From Atopsyche davidsoni (lineage: Eukaryota > Arthropoda > Insecta > Trichoptera > Hydrobiosidae), in NCBI GenBank assembly GCA_022113835.1, contig JAILWY010000008.1, positions 5,305,001 to 5,369,000 on the forward strand: a stretch of DNA of 64,000 nucleotides, read 5' to 3'. The notes below the pieces were generated by a model. That model saw only the letters and a program-made list of their open reading frames with translations, was not told the origin of the DNA and made no database searches. Of the stretch, positions 34,872 through 47,467 are shown piece after piece. Every line of letters begins with the position of its first letter. Position 1 is the first letter of the stretch. Position numbers and translations under genes: made by a program.

Positions 34872-34914
34872 AATCGTACTTCCTGTGAGACGGTCTTCAC
34901 AAAAATCAATAATA
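34872..34914 (+). repeat. Dispersed 43-bp repeat with GTGAGACGGTCTTCAC imperfect palindrome, copy 1
   Basis: It matches 49184-49226 over 43 bp with three differences (common part CGGTCTTCACAAAAATCAAT). The centre TGTGAGACGGTCTTCACA is an imperfect palindrome. Both copies sit within 20 bp of a tRNA-core element tail, here on its tRNA side. Confidence 0.6.
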
Positions 34915-35239
34915 CACCATTTTTCATTTACAAATATCACTTTGTGAGTTTTTTCAGAAAATAATATTTAATAGTTACAATAAATATCCACTTGCAAATA
35001 TGTGGTAATTCTAATTTCCAAATAATACAATTGAATATATATATATATAGATTTTTACAGATAATTTTCATTTTTGAACCATTTTATCACTAAGATATCC
35101 TTAAATAGAGTTTTTAAAGAATATCAGGCGCTGAAGTGGTTTTATCGAGTCACTTTATTTAAAATATTTTTTTTTTTATGTTTCGTGGTTTAAACTCTCA
35201 AAAATCAAAAGAGTTCACAGTTATAATCTTCTAGTCATT

Positions 35240-35460
35240 GAGCTATCCATATTGTTGATCACATCGACTTTTAAGCCAAAGCAAGTGAATTAAGCTGCGC
35301 CGAGTATCTGACCACGAAGCGATTGCACCAAGCCTATTCACGATGAAGCCTTAAAACCAAAATCGGCCACAAATCAAAACAATTGTTAACATCTGGATAT
35401 TGTCAATTTATATTTGTTGGTCACATCGACTATGAGTCAAAGCAAACATCTGGCGCCGAA
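35240..35460. repeat. Diverged local duplication, offset about 160 bp
   Basis: ATTGTTGATCACATCGACTT (near 35253) and TTTGTTGGTCACATCGACTA (near 35414) are each followed by A(A/T)G(C/A)(C/G)-rich text and TCAAAGCAA or CCAAAGCAA, then a GCGCCGA motif. It lies at the left edge of a GC-richer island. Confidence 0.45.
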
Positions 35461-35740
35461 ACGGTCGCGCCAAATCATCCCGCCCGCTAAGCCTCTGCTT
35501 CGGCAGTAGTCACGCCGAAAAAGCGTGATGAGTCCTGGCGTGGACGAATTGCTTTCCGGAGGTTTTTTGCCACACCAGCGGCACGCTTCCGGTTTTTCAA
35601 ACTCGGGAAATATATCGCTCAATTAAAGTTCCGCGCCTGTAATTGTTTCGTCGCCGTGTGGTCCAAAACTAAGCCAAATTAATGGCTTCTTCGGGCGCGT
35701 AACACACTGTAATCTGAAAATCGCCAGAAAACAAATAAGC
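35461..35740. promoter_or_regulatory. Possible enhancer-like island
   Basis: CpG-bearing block (CGGTCGCGCCAAATCATCCC, TAGTCACGCCGAAAAAGCGT, AAATTAATGGCTTCTTCGGG). A 61-codon minus frame at 35622-35437 (two CxxC-like Cys pairs, CRWCG only) is not convincing as a gene. Confidence 0.25.
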
Positions 35741-36252
35741 CGTATTTTTCAGTTTAACTGCTTTTTAGTCTCACTGAAAGTGAAAATTTGAGTTGCGTAG
35801 CAGATAGTGGATACAGTTTTAAAATTTTAGGTTTAATTTGTTAAAAAAAAAAAAACTCTTATTCCAATTAGTAGAAGATTTTTTTTTACAATAAACGACG
35901 ATTACACAAAAAAAAAAAACAATTTACTTTTTAGATTTTTTTGATTGAAAGTACTTGGTGGGATTCCATATAAAAATAGTAAAAAAAAAATCTTGTTCCA
36001 ACTTTTTATTTTTGATGCGACCAGTTTTGTCAATTTACAAGGTTGGCATCTTCAAGAAGAGTTTTCCCTTAATATGATAAAACTCTTTAAAAAATCGTCA
36101 ATGAAAAGTCTTGGAGTTTATAGTTCTCAGGTCGTAACTTCAAACTTTGTAAGGGAACAGTGAATGTTAAATTTTTCAGTTTGGGTGGTGATGAATAGAT
36201 ATTTTTTCTATTTTATGTTCAAAGGTATTATTTTTTGTTGGATGGGTATATT

Positions 36253-36330
36253 TCAGGGGTGCAGATGAAGATAACGGGTTGCATCCGGCACGGTGCAGTT
36301 CACGACAATCTCCCCTCCACAGGGCTGCTC
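36253..36330 (-). CDS. Possible last exon, Cys-containing C-terminal peptide
   Basis: On the minus strand, after an acceptor-like TTATCATTATTCAG, the frame reads EQPCGGEIVVNCTVPDATR then YLHLHP and TGA. Third positions are mostly G or C, unlike the flanks. The plus strand also has an acceptor-like TATATTTCAG and an open frame here, which weakens the call. No family recognised and no partner exon found. Confidence 0.2.
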   Translation of the reverse strand, partial: EQPCGGEIVVNCTVPDATRYLHLHP

Positions 36331-36339
36331 CTGAATAAT

Positions 36340-38239
36340 GATAAGTTGAATTTCTCTCCGTTAAGGATTAGGGATGATTTACGATGAATTCAGAAACATT
36401 ATAACTCAGCTGTATACACCAGAAGGCTTTACTTAAGCAAAGCGAACTTTTAGAGTGATTTGCGAGTGTATCAATCACGTTTATAATTAAAGTGATGAGC
36501 ACTTTTGCTGTATCAATAACAATTGTTTTGTTTTAATTTATCTTTATGTAATAGCAAAATAAATCATTTTTATTGATATTAAAATCCATTATACCAAACT
36601 ATCCGTTGAAAAAAAAACTCACCATATTAACCCATCTCAGTTACGAAAATGACGTTTATTTAACCAAAAATGTTTATATCCAAAAATATATGTAATTGAA
36701 ATGAACTTTTATTACAAGGTGAGCTAATAAAAAATACTATGTATGTATAAGTTTTAAGCCAAGAAAAACGTAGCTTAGATTATATTATATTCTCAGTTAT
36801 TTAATAATCTTTTTTAATAGCTAAGCGCCTAAATAATAAGCTTTGACAAAATATTCTAGCTTTGAGTAATTGTAACGTGTCCTATTTGAAACTTTCAGAT
36901 TTGAAAATTCTCTGTAAATTTTCAGTGACTTTACTAGAGAGAATTTTACAAAGTCTAGTAACTTTAGGATTACACAAGTCTCCAGTGTGATCCAGCTTGA
37001 GTGAAATAAAATAAATTTCGTATTAATGTTTTGATACTGATAACCTGTGATTTTTAATTATGAGTTGACGTAAATAACAAATATATAATATTATTCGTAA
37101 GAAATATTATATCATTCTAGTCGCAAAACTTGAATATGTAGTTTCAAGCGTACAAACAAGTCGTTATTAATTTTTAAATAATATCATCCAGATAGTGATA
37201 TAAATTAGATGAGTTGTTTTAAAAAATTTCAAGTAATGTTTGAAAAAAATTAATTAATAATTAAAAATAAATTATATGTTAAATATTATGTAAAACTTTA
37301 AAAGCAACCAAATGATACTTTTTATTGAAAAATACTGCTTTATAATTTTAAAAGTCTTTTATATTATTAAAAGAAATATAGAGTTGTTCAAAAAATTCTC
37401 GCTGATTTTTTTCTATTGTTGAAGTATTTCAAACAACTCTTCGTTTTTAATCACTGAAATAAAAATTTCAATACATTTTTGTCTACGTTTTCATATTGTG
37501 CGTAGCCTCAATCTGTTTCGATGTAGGAAGGTACTTCATTTTTTATTGTCATCACAAAAAAATGATTTGCGGAAGTAGATTGAAATTTCCGAACAATCTT
37601 TTACGCTTGATTACTTTTGAAGGATAAAAAAAAACCAATATTTAGTAAAATTTAAAAATAATTTACAATAATAGATACTAAATTTATTATTAGAGTTTGA
37701 AAATATTACAATTTCTCAATAATTGTATCTAGTAATATTTTTATGAAAAAAACTATTGTTCTCGTTCAAAGTTACCCGTTTGCGCTCTCAATTTGCAACA
37801 TTCTGTGTTTTTATCAAATACGTGACCAAATAAACGGACATAGATTTTTTCTAGTCTGTTTAAGATTTTATTTTAAACAATTTCTATAGACAAATGAAAT
37901 AGCAAAGCCTGCGACACATTTTCAAAGTTTACCACTAGCAAAAGCTTCAAGCTAACCGAATGTTTTTACTAATAAATCATACTGGGTTTTCACTATTTAA
38001 TTAATAAAAAACTAGAATCAAAACATCAGAACAAGCAGAATATGAGCTTAGCAAAATATAATACAACAAAAATATAGTTCGTTCATCGCACAACATTTTT
38101 TTGAATTGATTATTAAATAAAATACATATTTTTAACACACCATTGCAAATGCCATTTGTAGTCAATAAAAACTCACAAGCAAACATTATTTTGGTCAATG
38201 AATATATTTATAAAATCCAAACTAACCCTAGAACTTTTT
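36340..38239. other. AT-rich spacer, no gene seen
   Basis: Homopolymer runs and frequent stops in all frames; nothing supported. Confidence 0.45.
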
Positions 38240-38363
38240 TTTGGAACACGGGTTGGTATCAAACCGACGTCTCCGTTATGGCTTGTTCGGTGTTCATGCC
38301 GAATTATTCAGGCTATAAAACGTCGAAGGACTGAAGACTTCAGATAGATAACACCCAAGAAAC
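38240..38363 (+). repeat. Dispersed repeat end ending TAACACCCAAGAAAC, copy 4
   Basis: The longest copy. GCTATAAAACGTCGAAGGAC then TGAAGACTTCAGATAGATAA and CACCCAAGAAACC, preceded by GC-richer sequence from 38240 that may belong to the same element. The end shares the CGTCGA-GGACTGAA block with the 1.9-kb copy. Confidence 0.45.
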
Positions 38364-38549
38364 CTATTTACTTTAAAACAACAACTGCCAAAAAAATATC
38401 CTTGTCTTTTCGATCTTTACGATCAGCAATCATAAACTTTAGGTTCCTTGGATGCCGAAAGAGATTTTAAAATTTAAAGGCATTGCGTTACACGTTCGCA
38501 CACCTTAAATATCGGCAGAATTTTTTCAAGGCAACAATAATTCACCCTC

Positions 38550-38691
38550 AATATTTTAAAGCATATTCCCGCAAGCCTCCCCGGGGGCGCTTTGTTCGGC
38601 GGCGCCGGGGCCTCCCGACCGGAAGTCATATTTCAGCGCGGCCATTATGTAAAACTATTCGCCGGTGAGGCCCGAATCTGCTCCCGAGCAC
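38550..38691. promoter_or_regulatory. GC-rich island beside the tandem duplication
   Basis: CCTCCCCGGGGGCGCTTTGT, GGCGGCGCCGGGGCCTCCCG and GCGCGGCCATTATGTAAAAC. CCCCGGGG and GGCGCC palindromes. AGCATATTCCCGC precedes. It ends exactly where the first 239-bp unit begins. Confidence 0.3.
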
Positions 38692-39171
38692 CCCGTGATG
38701 AATGAAGAGTCCAAGTCGATTTTTAAAATTGGGGTGGTTTCCTAAAATTCGGGAGTGAACTGCAAACGTGTCGTCCTTCAAACCAAAATTTGAGGCTTTT
38801 GCACCACCTTATGGGGTATTCAAATATCATTTTATAATAAAATGATGGTACGTAAAAATTCAAGAATCAATTATGCATGTTATTTTGATACTAAAAATTA
38901 CCGTTATAAAAAATATTTACCTAACCTATCGCCGTGACGAATTAAGAGTCCAAGTCGATTTTTAAAATTGGGGTGGTTTCCTAAAATTCGGGAGTGAACT
39001 GCAAACGTGTCGTCCTTTAAACCAAAATTTGAGGTTTTTGCACCACCTTATGGGGAATTCAAATATAATTTTATAATAAAACAATTATACGTTAAAATTC
39101 AAGAATCAACTATGCGTGTTATTTTGTTCCGAACATACTAAAAATTACCGATATAAAAAAATATTTATCAT
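38692..39171. repeat. Tandem duplication, two 239-bp units
   Basis: Units start at 38692 (CCCGTGATGAATGAAGAGTC) and 38931 (GCCGTGACGAATTAAGAGTC). The first 130 bp of each are almost identical (AAATTGGGGTGGTTTCCTAA..., TGCACCACCTTATGGGG). The AT-rich second half is more diverged and unit 2 has a short insertion (TTCCGAACA). No coding frame. Confidence 0.9.
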
Positions 39172-40844
39172 GCGTTAGTTTTGAAGTACAGTTCAGTCCT
39201 AAATCTCGTCCACTTCGGTAAAAGCTGTAATTTGTAATCAAACCTATAGAAATTAACGCTGATTAAGCGTAATAATAACAAAAACATAAATAACAAACTA
39301 AACTCGGCAAATAACATCCAACATTTTGCAAGAGGGTGACTTAATTTGGACGGAAATTCTACCCTCACTGCATTAATCTTTATTTACATCAAAGAAATCC
39401 TTCTTAAGATCATAACTCTACTTGCTCGAAGCAGTGGAGGAAAATTTATGCATCTTCCTGCACTGAAAATGTGTGAAGTGAAACATTGAACGCTCCGGAA
39501 AGTGTAAGACTTTTTTTCTTTTTACTCACATCTGCTGCAAACTCCGTGCATAAGTGTTATATTTTATTGGAGTGCTTCTAAACCTGTTTGCAAACATATG
39601 AAAATAATAATTTTATTATTTATTAAAAAACTTAGAAATGTCACCACAAAAAAAAAATGTGTATGACATGCAATATTCAAATCAAAAACTATCTAATTGA
39701 CATGTTTTTGTCATTTATTTATAGTATATACTTTGTAATAATTTAGCTAAACCCTGATTTTAATTGATAAACACCAAAACATTAATAATGTGAATTTTTG
39801 AACAAATAATATATTACAAAAATAAAAAAAAGGAATTGCATTAGGATTGGGAGTATAATTGACACACTTTAGTTAATTTACATTTTAATAAATAACACAC
39901 AATAATTTATATACATATATAGAAAAATAAAACATTTTGGTATACATTGAGCGTTAGAAGGTATGTTTTTTAATGATTGATTTGCTTTGTAAAGCTTTTT
40001 TGAAGATCCACTGACTGCCTTTTAGTGATTCGATCGAATTTCCTCATATGTTCAATATAAAAATATTCTATGAAAAGTCTCATGAAACTGAAATAAATTT
40101 TACCAAAGGTTTATGTGGTATAGGTGTGTGTAGAAATATGATATTCATACTGCTAAACGTTTTTTAAAAAAGCCGATTTTCAAAAAGTCTATACTCGATC
40201 AGAATTAGTAAATAAATGTATTTGTTATTTTACTGTTGCATAGCTTATAATGTATTAAAATGAAATTATAAAACTTGAACAAATATACTCATATGCAAAT
40301 TAAATCATTTTATAAACTGAAAATTTAAAAAAATACAGTAAATCAATAAATCTTAAGTAAAAAGTATTTAAAATATGGTACTCGAGTAAAACTTAATGTA
40401 AAGTTAATGACATTTCCCATTCAAATATCGTGTTTATGTTACATAAAAAGGCTTTTAAATATTATTAACAAAAAGGCTTCATTAAATAAAGCCTTTTTCT
40501 TAAATAATCAGAGCTTATAGAAATAAGTTGCATGATATATTCCTTACCATTAGTTTACAAAGCAATTTTTTTGCATTAATGATAGCGCATCATATTTTTA
40601 ATGATAACATATTTTTACTTAATATTAACGTTAATTTAACGAATAGATATACAGCAGAATAGATCATATTTAATATTAGTTATGTAAGCATTTTTTTATA
40701 TTAATTTAAATTCTCGCATTGACATTTTAATAAAGATTATTTTTTATTTTCGACAAACACCCTCAACGAAAATGAATCCGCAATCAATGTTTAACTTTTT
40801 TCAATGTCGTCCTAAATAAACCTATTAAAAATCACAGAAAATTA
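39172..40844. other. AT-rich spacer, no gene seen
   Basis: A hairpin near 40449-40499 (AAAAAGGCTTTT ... AAAGCCTTTTT) is the only structured item. Confidence 0.45.
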
Positions 40845-41235
40845 AAATTATCCAGTCCCCTAAGCGGTCATTTGTTTTATCACAACTCGGAAAGATGAAA
40901 CGCCGAGGCGCAGAAAAATACCGTCGTAACTCGAAAATCGAGCCATAATTTAATCAGAGAAAATAGCCCAGATTTTATAAGGAAAACCCGAGGGCGCATT
41001 CGGGTATTAAAAACGATTTAAACGTCAGAATAAGTGGTGACTCGGCCTGCGTTTATAAATTCATATCAAAATTAATTCAGTGAAAATTTTATTATTCGGA
41101 TAATTAAAAAGTGAAATCGACAGCGTGGGGAAATTTCTGCGATTATTTCACAGTCGTGAAGCTGTATTTCCAAAACGAAATATAATCAAATAAACTCACG
41201 ACTGACTTCCGACTCAAATATCGCGGCTCATAAAT
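40845..41235. promoter_or_regulatory. Largest enhancer-like island of the window
   Basis: About 390 bp with even base composition and many cores: ATAATTTAATCAGAG, GATTTTATAAGGAAAACCCG, TGCGTTTATAAATTCATATC, AAAATTAATTCAGTG, GATTATTTCACAGTCGTGAA. CAGTCGTGA and TCACGACTG form an inverted repeat about 50 bp apart (near 41150 and 41200). No frame is open across it. Hox-type TTTATAA and TTTAAT sites are frequent. Confidence 0.35.
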
Positions 41236-43864
41236 CTATGATACTGATCTTGGGAATTGGGTTCAAGTATGATGATGATTTATTTAGTTTTGTATAGTCT
41301 ACTTTATGAAGCTTATATGGAATATTTTTTTATTATTATCATTTGTGGATGTAATGCTTTCATTTTGACTTATTTACAATTTTAATATGTTACCAAGTAA
41401 GTGTAATAATAACTATTGCATGCAAGGTGTTCGTCATAAATTGTGTGTACTATATGTATTATGCAAGATAAGTTTTATACATTGTTAAATATGTCAAAAC
41501 AGCATGAAACTATATATATTAACTGTACAATGCTTAAATTCAGGCAAAAATCATTCATCTTATTAATATAGTGCTATACACAGAGACTTGCAAATTAGTA
41601 GTCAGTACAATACCCATTCAATTAACCGCTAATAGGCAAATATAGTACTGTAGTATTTATATTCATGCTATTAATACTAGCAGCCTGTACTTTAACAGCT
41701 GTTTCCGCAAATAAATTTCACTAAGCTCGCAAATACTAAAGAACTCTCACTTAAATATTGTAAATAGCCAGTAAAAACTTTATTCCTGCGTTTTTTAATG
41801 TAGATTTGTCTGCCTTAAATATCAAATGATTTTAAAACACAATGTGTCTAGTTGACACGTAAAATTATGAGAAAACAACTTGAATGAATGTTTTGAGACA
41901 CTGAAATAATTATCTGGTTCACAATTTTTTCGATTAACAAAATCGTTACATGTAAGTATAAAACCGTATACAATTAACTTTAACATAAAAATACGGATTT
42001 ATTTAATATATCATCAAATATATATAATTTAAGAGAGATGTGTGCTTCTTTGCCATTGTACGATCGACTAGCTGTTTGTGTATTTGTCTTGACGGTTTAT
42101 TTTTAAATCTCATTATTGACAAATGATGGCAATTGGGGTCGAATTTTAATCTCAGAATTTCCTTCATTTGATTTTTTAACGAGACGATTTTTTGTATAAT
42201 AATTTGTCCAGCGAGATATATTATTTACATTCAACACAAGACCATAAATAGTCAAGGCCGTTGTGCTTTTACCTATACTGGATATTATTCTCTAACATTT
42301 CATTTCTGGTCAAACAATAATTCCTCTCGGATTGCTTGTACAGGTACAACCTTGGTTGCTTTTACAGGTAGGCCACATTAGTAACCGTTGACGAGGGTTG
42401 CTTGTGAAAATACGATTTTTTTGTAGTGAAATTGATTTTTGCCTCATCGTACCAATATTAATACATTGTGTAAATTTAAAAAAAATCTACGTCAAAATTG
42501 CTTGTGCCCCTGTTGTGTGAGACAAGGATCATTACGATTTTAACGAAAATTCTAAATAATCAAATCAACATAAATTTGAAATGCAAGTAATTGTTTATAA
42601 TGCACCGATCAATATGATAAAACATCATTTGCTCTCCAAGCTCACTTACATGATTTTCAAAATAAAGCATTAAGCTCTAAATATAATATATTTAACATTG
42701 AAGGTAAAAAAAAAAGTTTTATTTATGTATTATAACAGCAAGTATTAATTTATTACAGATAACAAGATATTTTGTAAGAAATTTATAGACAACGTGTCAA
42801 AAGTAAATTGGTTTTGAGACCATGATAGATGTTAAGAATCAATTGAACAGTTGTCTGTCGTAAGATCGCTGTCTGGACCGTTTCCTGTGTATGTGAGGCT
42901 TTCTGTGATGTAATGATATAATGACAAATTGAACCTACCTTGGGAGAGGTCAGATTTTTCCCATAGAAATATATATATTAAACACTTTAGACAGAAATCA
43001 CTTCTTGGAATTTCTATATAATATTTTTATGAAAAGAATACTTGGTAAAGAATACTCCCAGTTTATATTTTCTGATGCGAAGACTTTCGCCAATATGCTA
43101 TGTTTGCATCTTTGAGATGCAAACATAAAAGAAAAAAACATAAAAGGTTTTAAAAGTCAAAAATGACTGGCACTGCTCTTGTAGACGACATAGCTCTTAA
43201 AAATGAAATCCATTCCAAATATATATATTTTTTGCTGTATATAGGATTGCTTAAAATAGTTATTATATAAAACCAACTATTAGTCACAGATATCAAACAC
43301 GTTGCTATTTAAATAACTTTTGATGATAATTGCCAGACAGTTGAATAAAAAGTGAAATTATCCCTTAATGTACTTTTGATGAAAATAAAGATTACGAATA
43401 TTTTATTAATAAATATTTATTTATAATTTATTGACTAAATAAATTATTTTCTAGCATAGACTTCAATTTTCAATTTTCCAAATTCTAATGAACGACAGAC
43501 TCTATACGATTTAGCATGTTCAATGATCTGTATTTACTATTGAATTATTATTATATAACAAAGACATGTTTGCCTAAACATATATTATATATATAGTGCT
43601 TTGGTGGACTGTATCTTTTAATTAAATAGATTTATTATTTATTGATTTCAAAATATTTTTAATTTTGAAATACATCAAATAAACACGCAGAGACGTTTTG
43701 AATGGATTTCCAATAATTAAAACTGCTGAGAGATTCCCTTTTTGTTTGAGAATGAAATATTTCGTATAGCTTATTCCATCGCTCATGTACCAAATAATAA
43801 TTTATGTTTGTTTACTGAAATATCCTGCAAATAAGTGTTCAAGGGATTATTTTGTATAGAAAGC
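41236..43864. other. AT-rich spacer, no gene seen
   Basis: The 13-bp hairpin at 43099-43127 is listed separately. No coding signal or transposon end recognised. Confidence 0.45.
43099..43127. repeat. Perfect 13-bp hairpin with 3-nt loop
   Basis: TATGTTTGCATCT, loop TTG, AGATGCAAACATA. The stem contains an octamer-like ATGCAAA core on both arms. No T-run follows. Confidence 0.6.
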
Positions 43865-43975
43865 AGGCGCAAAACGAATTCACCTCAGCCTGCACACATG
43901 TGAGCCCTCTCAAGGATCCACCAATTACAGAGGGTTGAACTTATTCACCCCGAGTTGTGATTAATGAGTAGAATT
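43865..43975. promoter_or_regulatory. Possible regulatory island
   Basis: GC-richer block (GCAGGCGCAAAACGAATTCA, CTCAGCCTGCACACATGTGA, GGATCCACCAATTACAGAGG). ACACATGTG is a near-palindromic E-box. No coding frame. Confidence 0.2.
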
Positions 43976-46900
43976 TATGGACTCTGAGCATGTGATAATT
44001 TCAAATACATAAAATTTCATTATAAAATATGAGATCCTTTTAAGTTTCGTGATTTATACGGTGACATTTTACGAATCACACTGGCGGTGGAGGCATTTGG
44101 GGCGTAAAAACCTGAAAGATTAAAAACTGCTAATGCATGACATATTGTCGCTTTTGGTGTTAGATTGTTTGACTTTTTTTGTGTCTGCAAAGAAAACGAA
44201 ATTTGTGACTTGAATTATAAAAATAATTTTTTTATATATTTGATTAATCTATACAAAAATGTTAAAAAAATAAACAAAATCAAATTTTTAAGTATTTCAT
44301 ATATACCATTTAATTTTTTTTCTTTAAGAGTCTTAATTTCTTCATACAATTAGGAATAAGTCGTATTGTTGTTTTTATTAGAAAATATGATGATTTAGTA
44401 TGTTTTTATCCTTTGAATGAAACCTTTTCTGTCTAGACAAAATTTCTGTTGTAGATTCTGTGCGGTTATGTCCTTATCTGCAAGTCAACTAATGGGATTA
44501 TACGGGTTATCTGACAGAAGCTCTTTTTGTTTCAAAATTTAGATTCAAGTCTCATCCAAAGGATAGCTTTTTCTACGACTGCGGTGTTTTGAGCTATTAT
44601 TTAGTTTAAGATTGCAAGAGTAGCTTTTACTGAAATAAAATATTTGACCCTTTCAAGCTTGACCTGAAAGTAAATGCGTGGTTGAGATTGCTGCAGTGCA
44701 CAGTGAGTGAAATATATTTTCTTATTTATCTCTTATCTTGATGCTTATTTTGTTTAATTGAGTTTATTTTATATTTTAACATAGCGTAAATTTAAAAAAA
44801 TATTTTCTTTTAACAAGGATCTGCTCAATTACTTAGCGATTAAGTGGAGAAAATATAATTTATTTAATGTTTAAATGAATACATATTTGGATATTTCAAA
44901 TTTAGATTTTTTTTTTTTACTAAATTGACGACAAAATAATTTTTAATTGTAGACTATAAAAAAATCTAAATTAATTTTTATTGGTATGGATTTGAGCTTT
45001 TGACCTTTATTACTCTTAGGTATGTTTATTTTATATTTTTACAAATTACTAAAATACATAATAAATACATTTGTTTGTAGATTCTCGAGGATATTATTAA
45101 TTAATGAAAAACACTTCACAATGACTTTGGTACTGGAATATTATCATTGTAATCTAATAAAGGTGGCCTGATTGCAGAATTATTATCAAGTTATTGGAAA
45201 TTATTACAAAAAATAATTTATAATGCCAGCTACACACGCTTCAACACAACTGACATCCTAATGATTATTATACAATAGCGTTCTTTTTTGGGTTGCTTGG
45301 TTGAGAAAAACCATAAAAACTACCCGAAACAATGGGGCACCATTAACTGATTGCTAATTGGTTGTGATTTGTGAAGCTGAGCTATAGCGGGCTCACATAA
45401 GTATTGTCAAAAGTATAAATTTCAATCAATTATTTTTTTAGTATACGGGTTTATTGTATCGTTATTATATACACTTAGTAATTTTTTTAAAAATATTAAT
45501 GTTTCAAATTCTTTTTAGAAATATTTTTATACTTTCCTCCTTAATAGATAAAGACACTCAAGCCCCCTTAAATAAAATCATTTCATTAGTAAACCTGAAA
45601 CTTTAAGTCGCTGACCCTAAACTTATCCTCTTAAACCAATATGGCGTCCCGTATGCATGGAAACCGGAAGTGCTGTAATCATGTCGGATATATAAAACGT
45701 AATCATTTGAACCATTTGATCCTATTGGGTCTGGCGAAGGTCTTCCTAGTAGATAATAATTTTATAGCCCAGACAAATTTTCTTTTATGGGGGTCGTGAT
45801 GAGATAAACGCCTGAAAGTACTGTGAAGTTTCAATAGTAAAATAACTTTTTATGCGTTTTTTTCGTGTGTAACTTTGAGATTGTCACACAATAGTTTAAA
45901 AGTACGAAAAAGGCCTAGACGTTAACTTTAAAAAGTAGCATTATTTATATCTCACTCGTGTTATCACTATAATCAATTTTAAAGTTTATCATTGATAATT
46001 ATTTATTTTTGAATTTTTTTTAAAACTTCCAATACGCGTAAAGGATTAATATATAATTTGATAAATAAATCGATAACAAATGGTTTGTGTCTTCGCAAAG
46101 TCATTTTGTTATTTTTAAAAAGCAAAATTTCTACAAATTACTTGCGTCTCATACATTCAGATACAATGTTTATCGATTTTTCACTTGAACATATTAATAT
46201 CAATACATGTTCAAATACAGAGACACTGTGGTTGAATTGGATGCAGAACATTTCCCAAGAAATGAAGGTTTGAACCCCACGAGTTGTTAAAATATTTTTT
46301 AAATTACAAACATTGTTTAATGTGTGTATCTATTTCTATGGGTATCTAAAATTACATGAGCTTAGAAGTTTTTTTAAGATTTACGTATAAACCTTGTAGG
46401 ATAGAAAATGGTTTTTTTTAACGGTTTAAATATGCAATTTTTACGAATTTATTTATGAATAAGATAGCCTCACAACTCAATAAAATGTAAAAGATTTTTG
46501 TAAAGCAATTTGTATTTTATATTCATGATTTTACTTTGTGGAATATCCACAGGGATGAAATCTGATATTTATATTTTGAGAATATCAAATTTTCGGTTAT
46601 AACTTTTCGAAATATTGAATTTTTAAAATGGATTTATTTAGATAAACGTAAATGATATGATTATTTAATTTTTTGATTACCTTTATTATGGAAAATTTAT
46701 CGTTTTTTTTCGTCTCATTTTTATAGTATAAATAAAATCAAACAAATTTTAATCTTTTATAAATGGAAATTCAACTCTGTCTGAGATTATGGTAATTGAT
46801 TTATAAAAACGTGATTTAAAATAAAAACCAATTTAAGTTTATTATATTGTAAACAGCAAAATTAAATAACATAAAAAATATTTAATTTAGTTTTCATATA

Positions 46901-47360
46901 AAATTTCAGATTGAATGGTAATTAAAATATGAAATACTACTTGTAAAACTTTTTAAGGCTTTCATTGGAAGTAATTCAATTAATCACGGCTAGTAAAATA
47001 AACTTTAAAAATCATAGCTATGGCGTTTATTAAAAAATTCATTATCATTAAAATGACAATTCCTAAAATAAATAATTAATAACAATTTAATGAATTACAA
47101 TATAAAAGTCCTTATAAACACATATTTCCCGACCCACTGTCCATGGAGGAAGCATGTTATATATTTATTTTAAATTATCAGAATTTAAATTCTACGCAAA
47201 TAAATATAATTTATTTGAACCTTTGCCAAATTACTATGCGAGAAATACCCAAAAATTACCATAATATTACACAAAATCTAAAATTTGGGATTAGGCTCCG
47301 GGTACAAATAAAGGGTATCGGGGTGCGTCCGGAGGCTTCGCGGGGCTAGGGGCGCGACGG
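43976..47360. other. AT-rich spacer, no gene seen
   Basis: A patch at 45610-45760 (CAATATGGCGTCCCGTATGC, GAAACCGGAAGTGCTGTAAT) is GC-richer and promoter-like in having ATGGCG and CCGGAAGT (ETS-type) motifs, but nothing downstream looks like a gene. Confidence 0.4.
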
Positions 47361-47467
47361 GTGGGCAAGTGGTGGGCAAGTGGTGGGCAGGGGGGGTAGG
47401 GGGGGGGGGGGTTAGGGGAGGGCTATGGGGGGGGCTATGGGGGGGGGGGGGGCTATGGGGGGGGGGG
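47361..47467 (+). repeat. G-run minisatellite-like tract with G-quadruplex potential
   Basis: It starts with GGTGGGCAAGT units (about 11 bp, three copies), then GGGGGGTAGGGGG and repeated GGCTATGGGGGGG blocks. Many runs of three or more G lie on one strand within 110 bp. A frame across it (47369-47602) is low complexity, not a gene. Run lengths may be unreliable. Confidence 0.8.
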
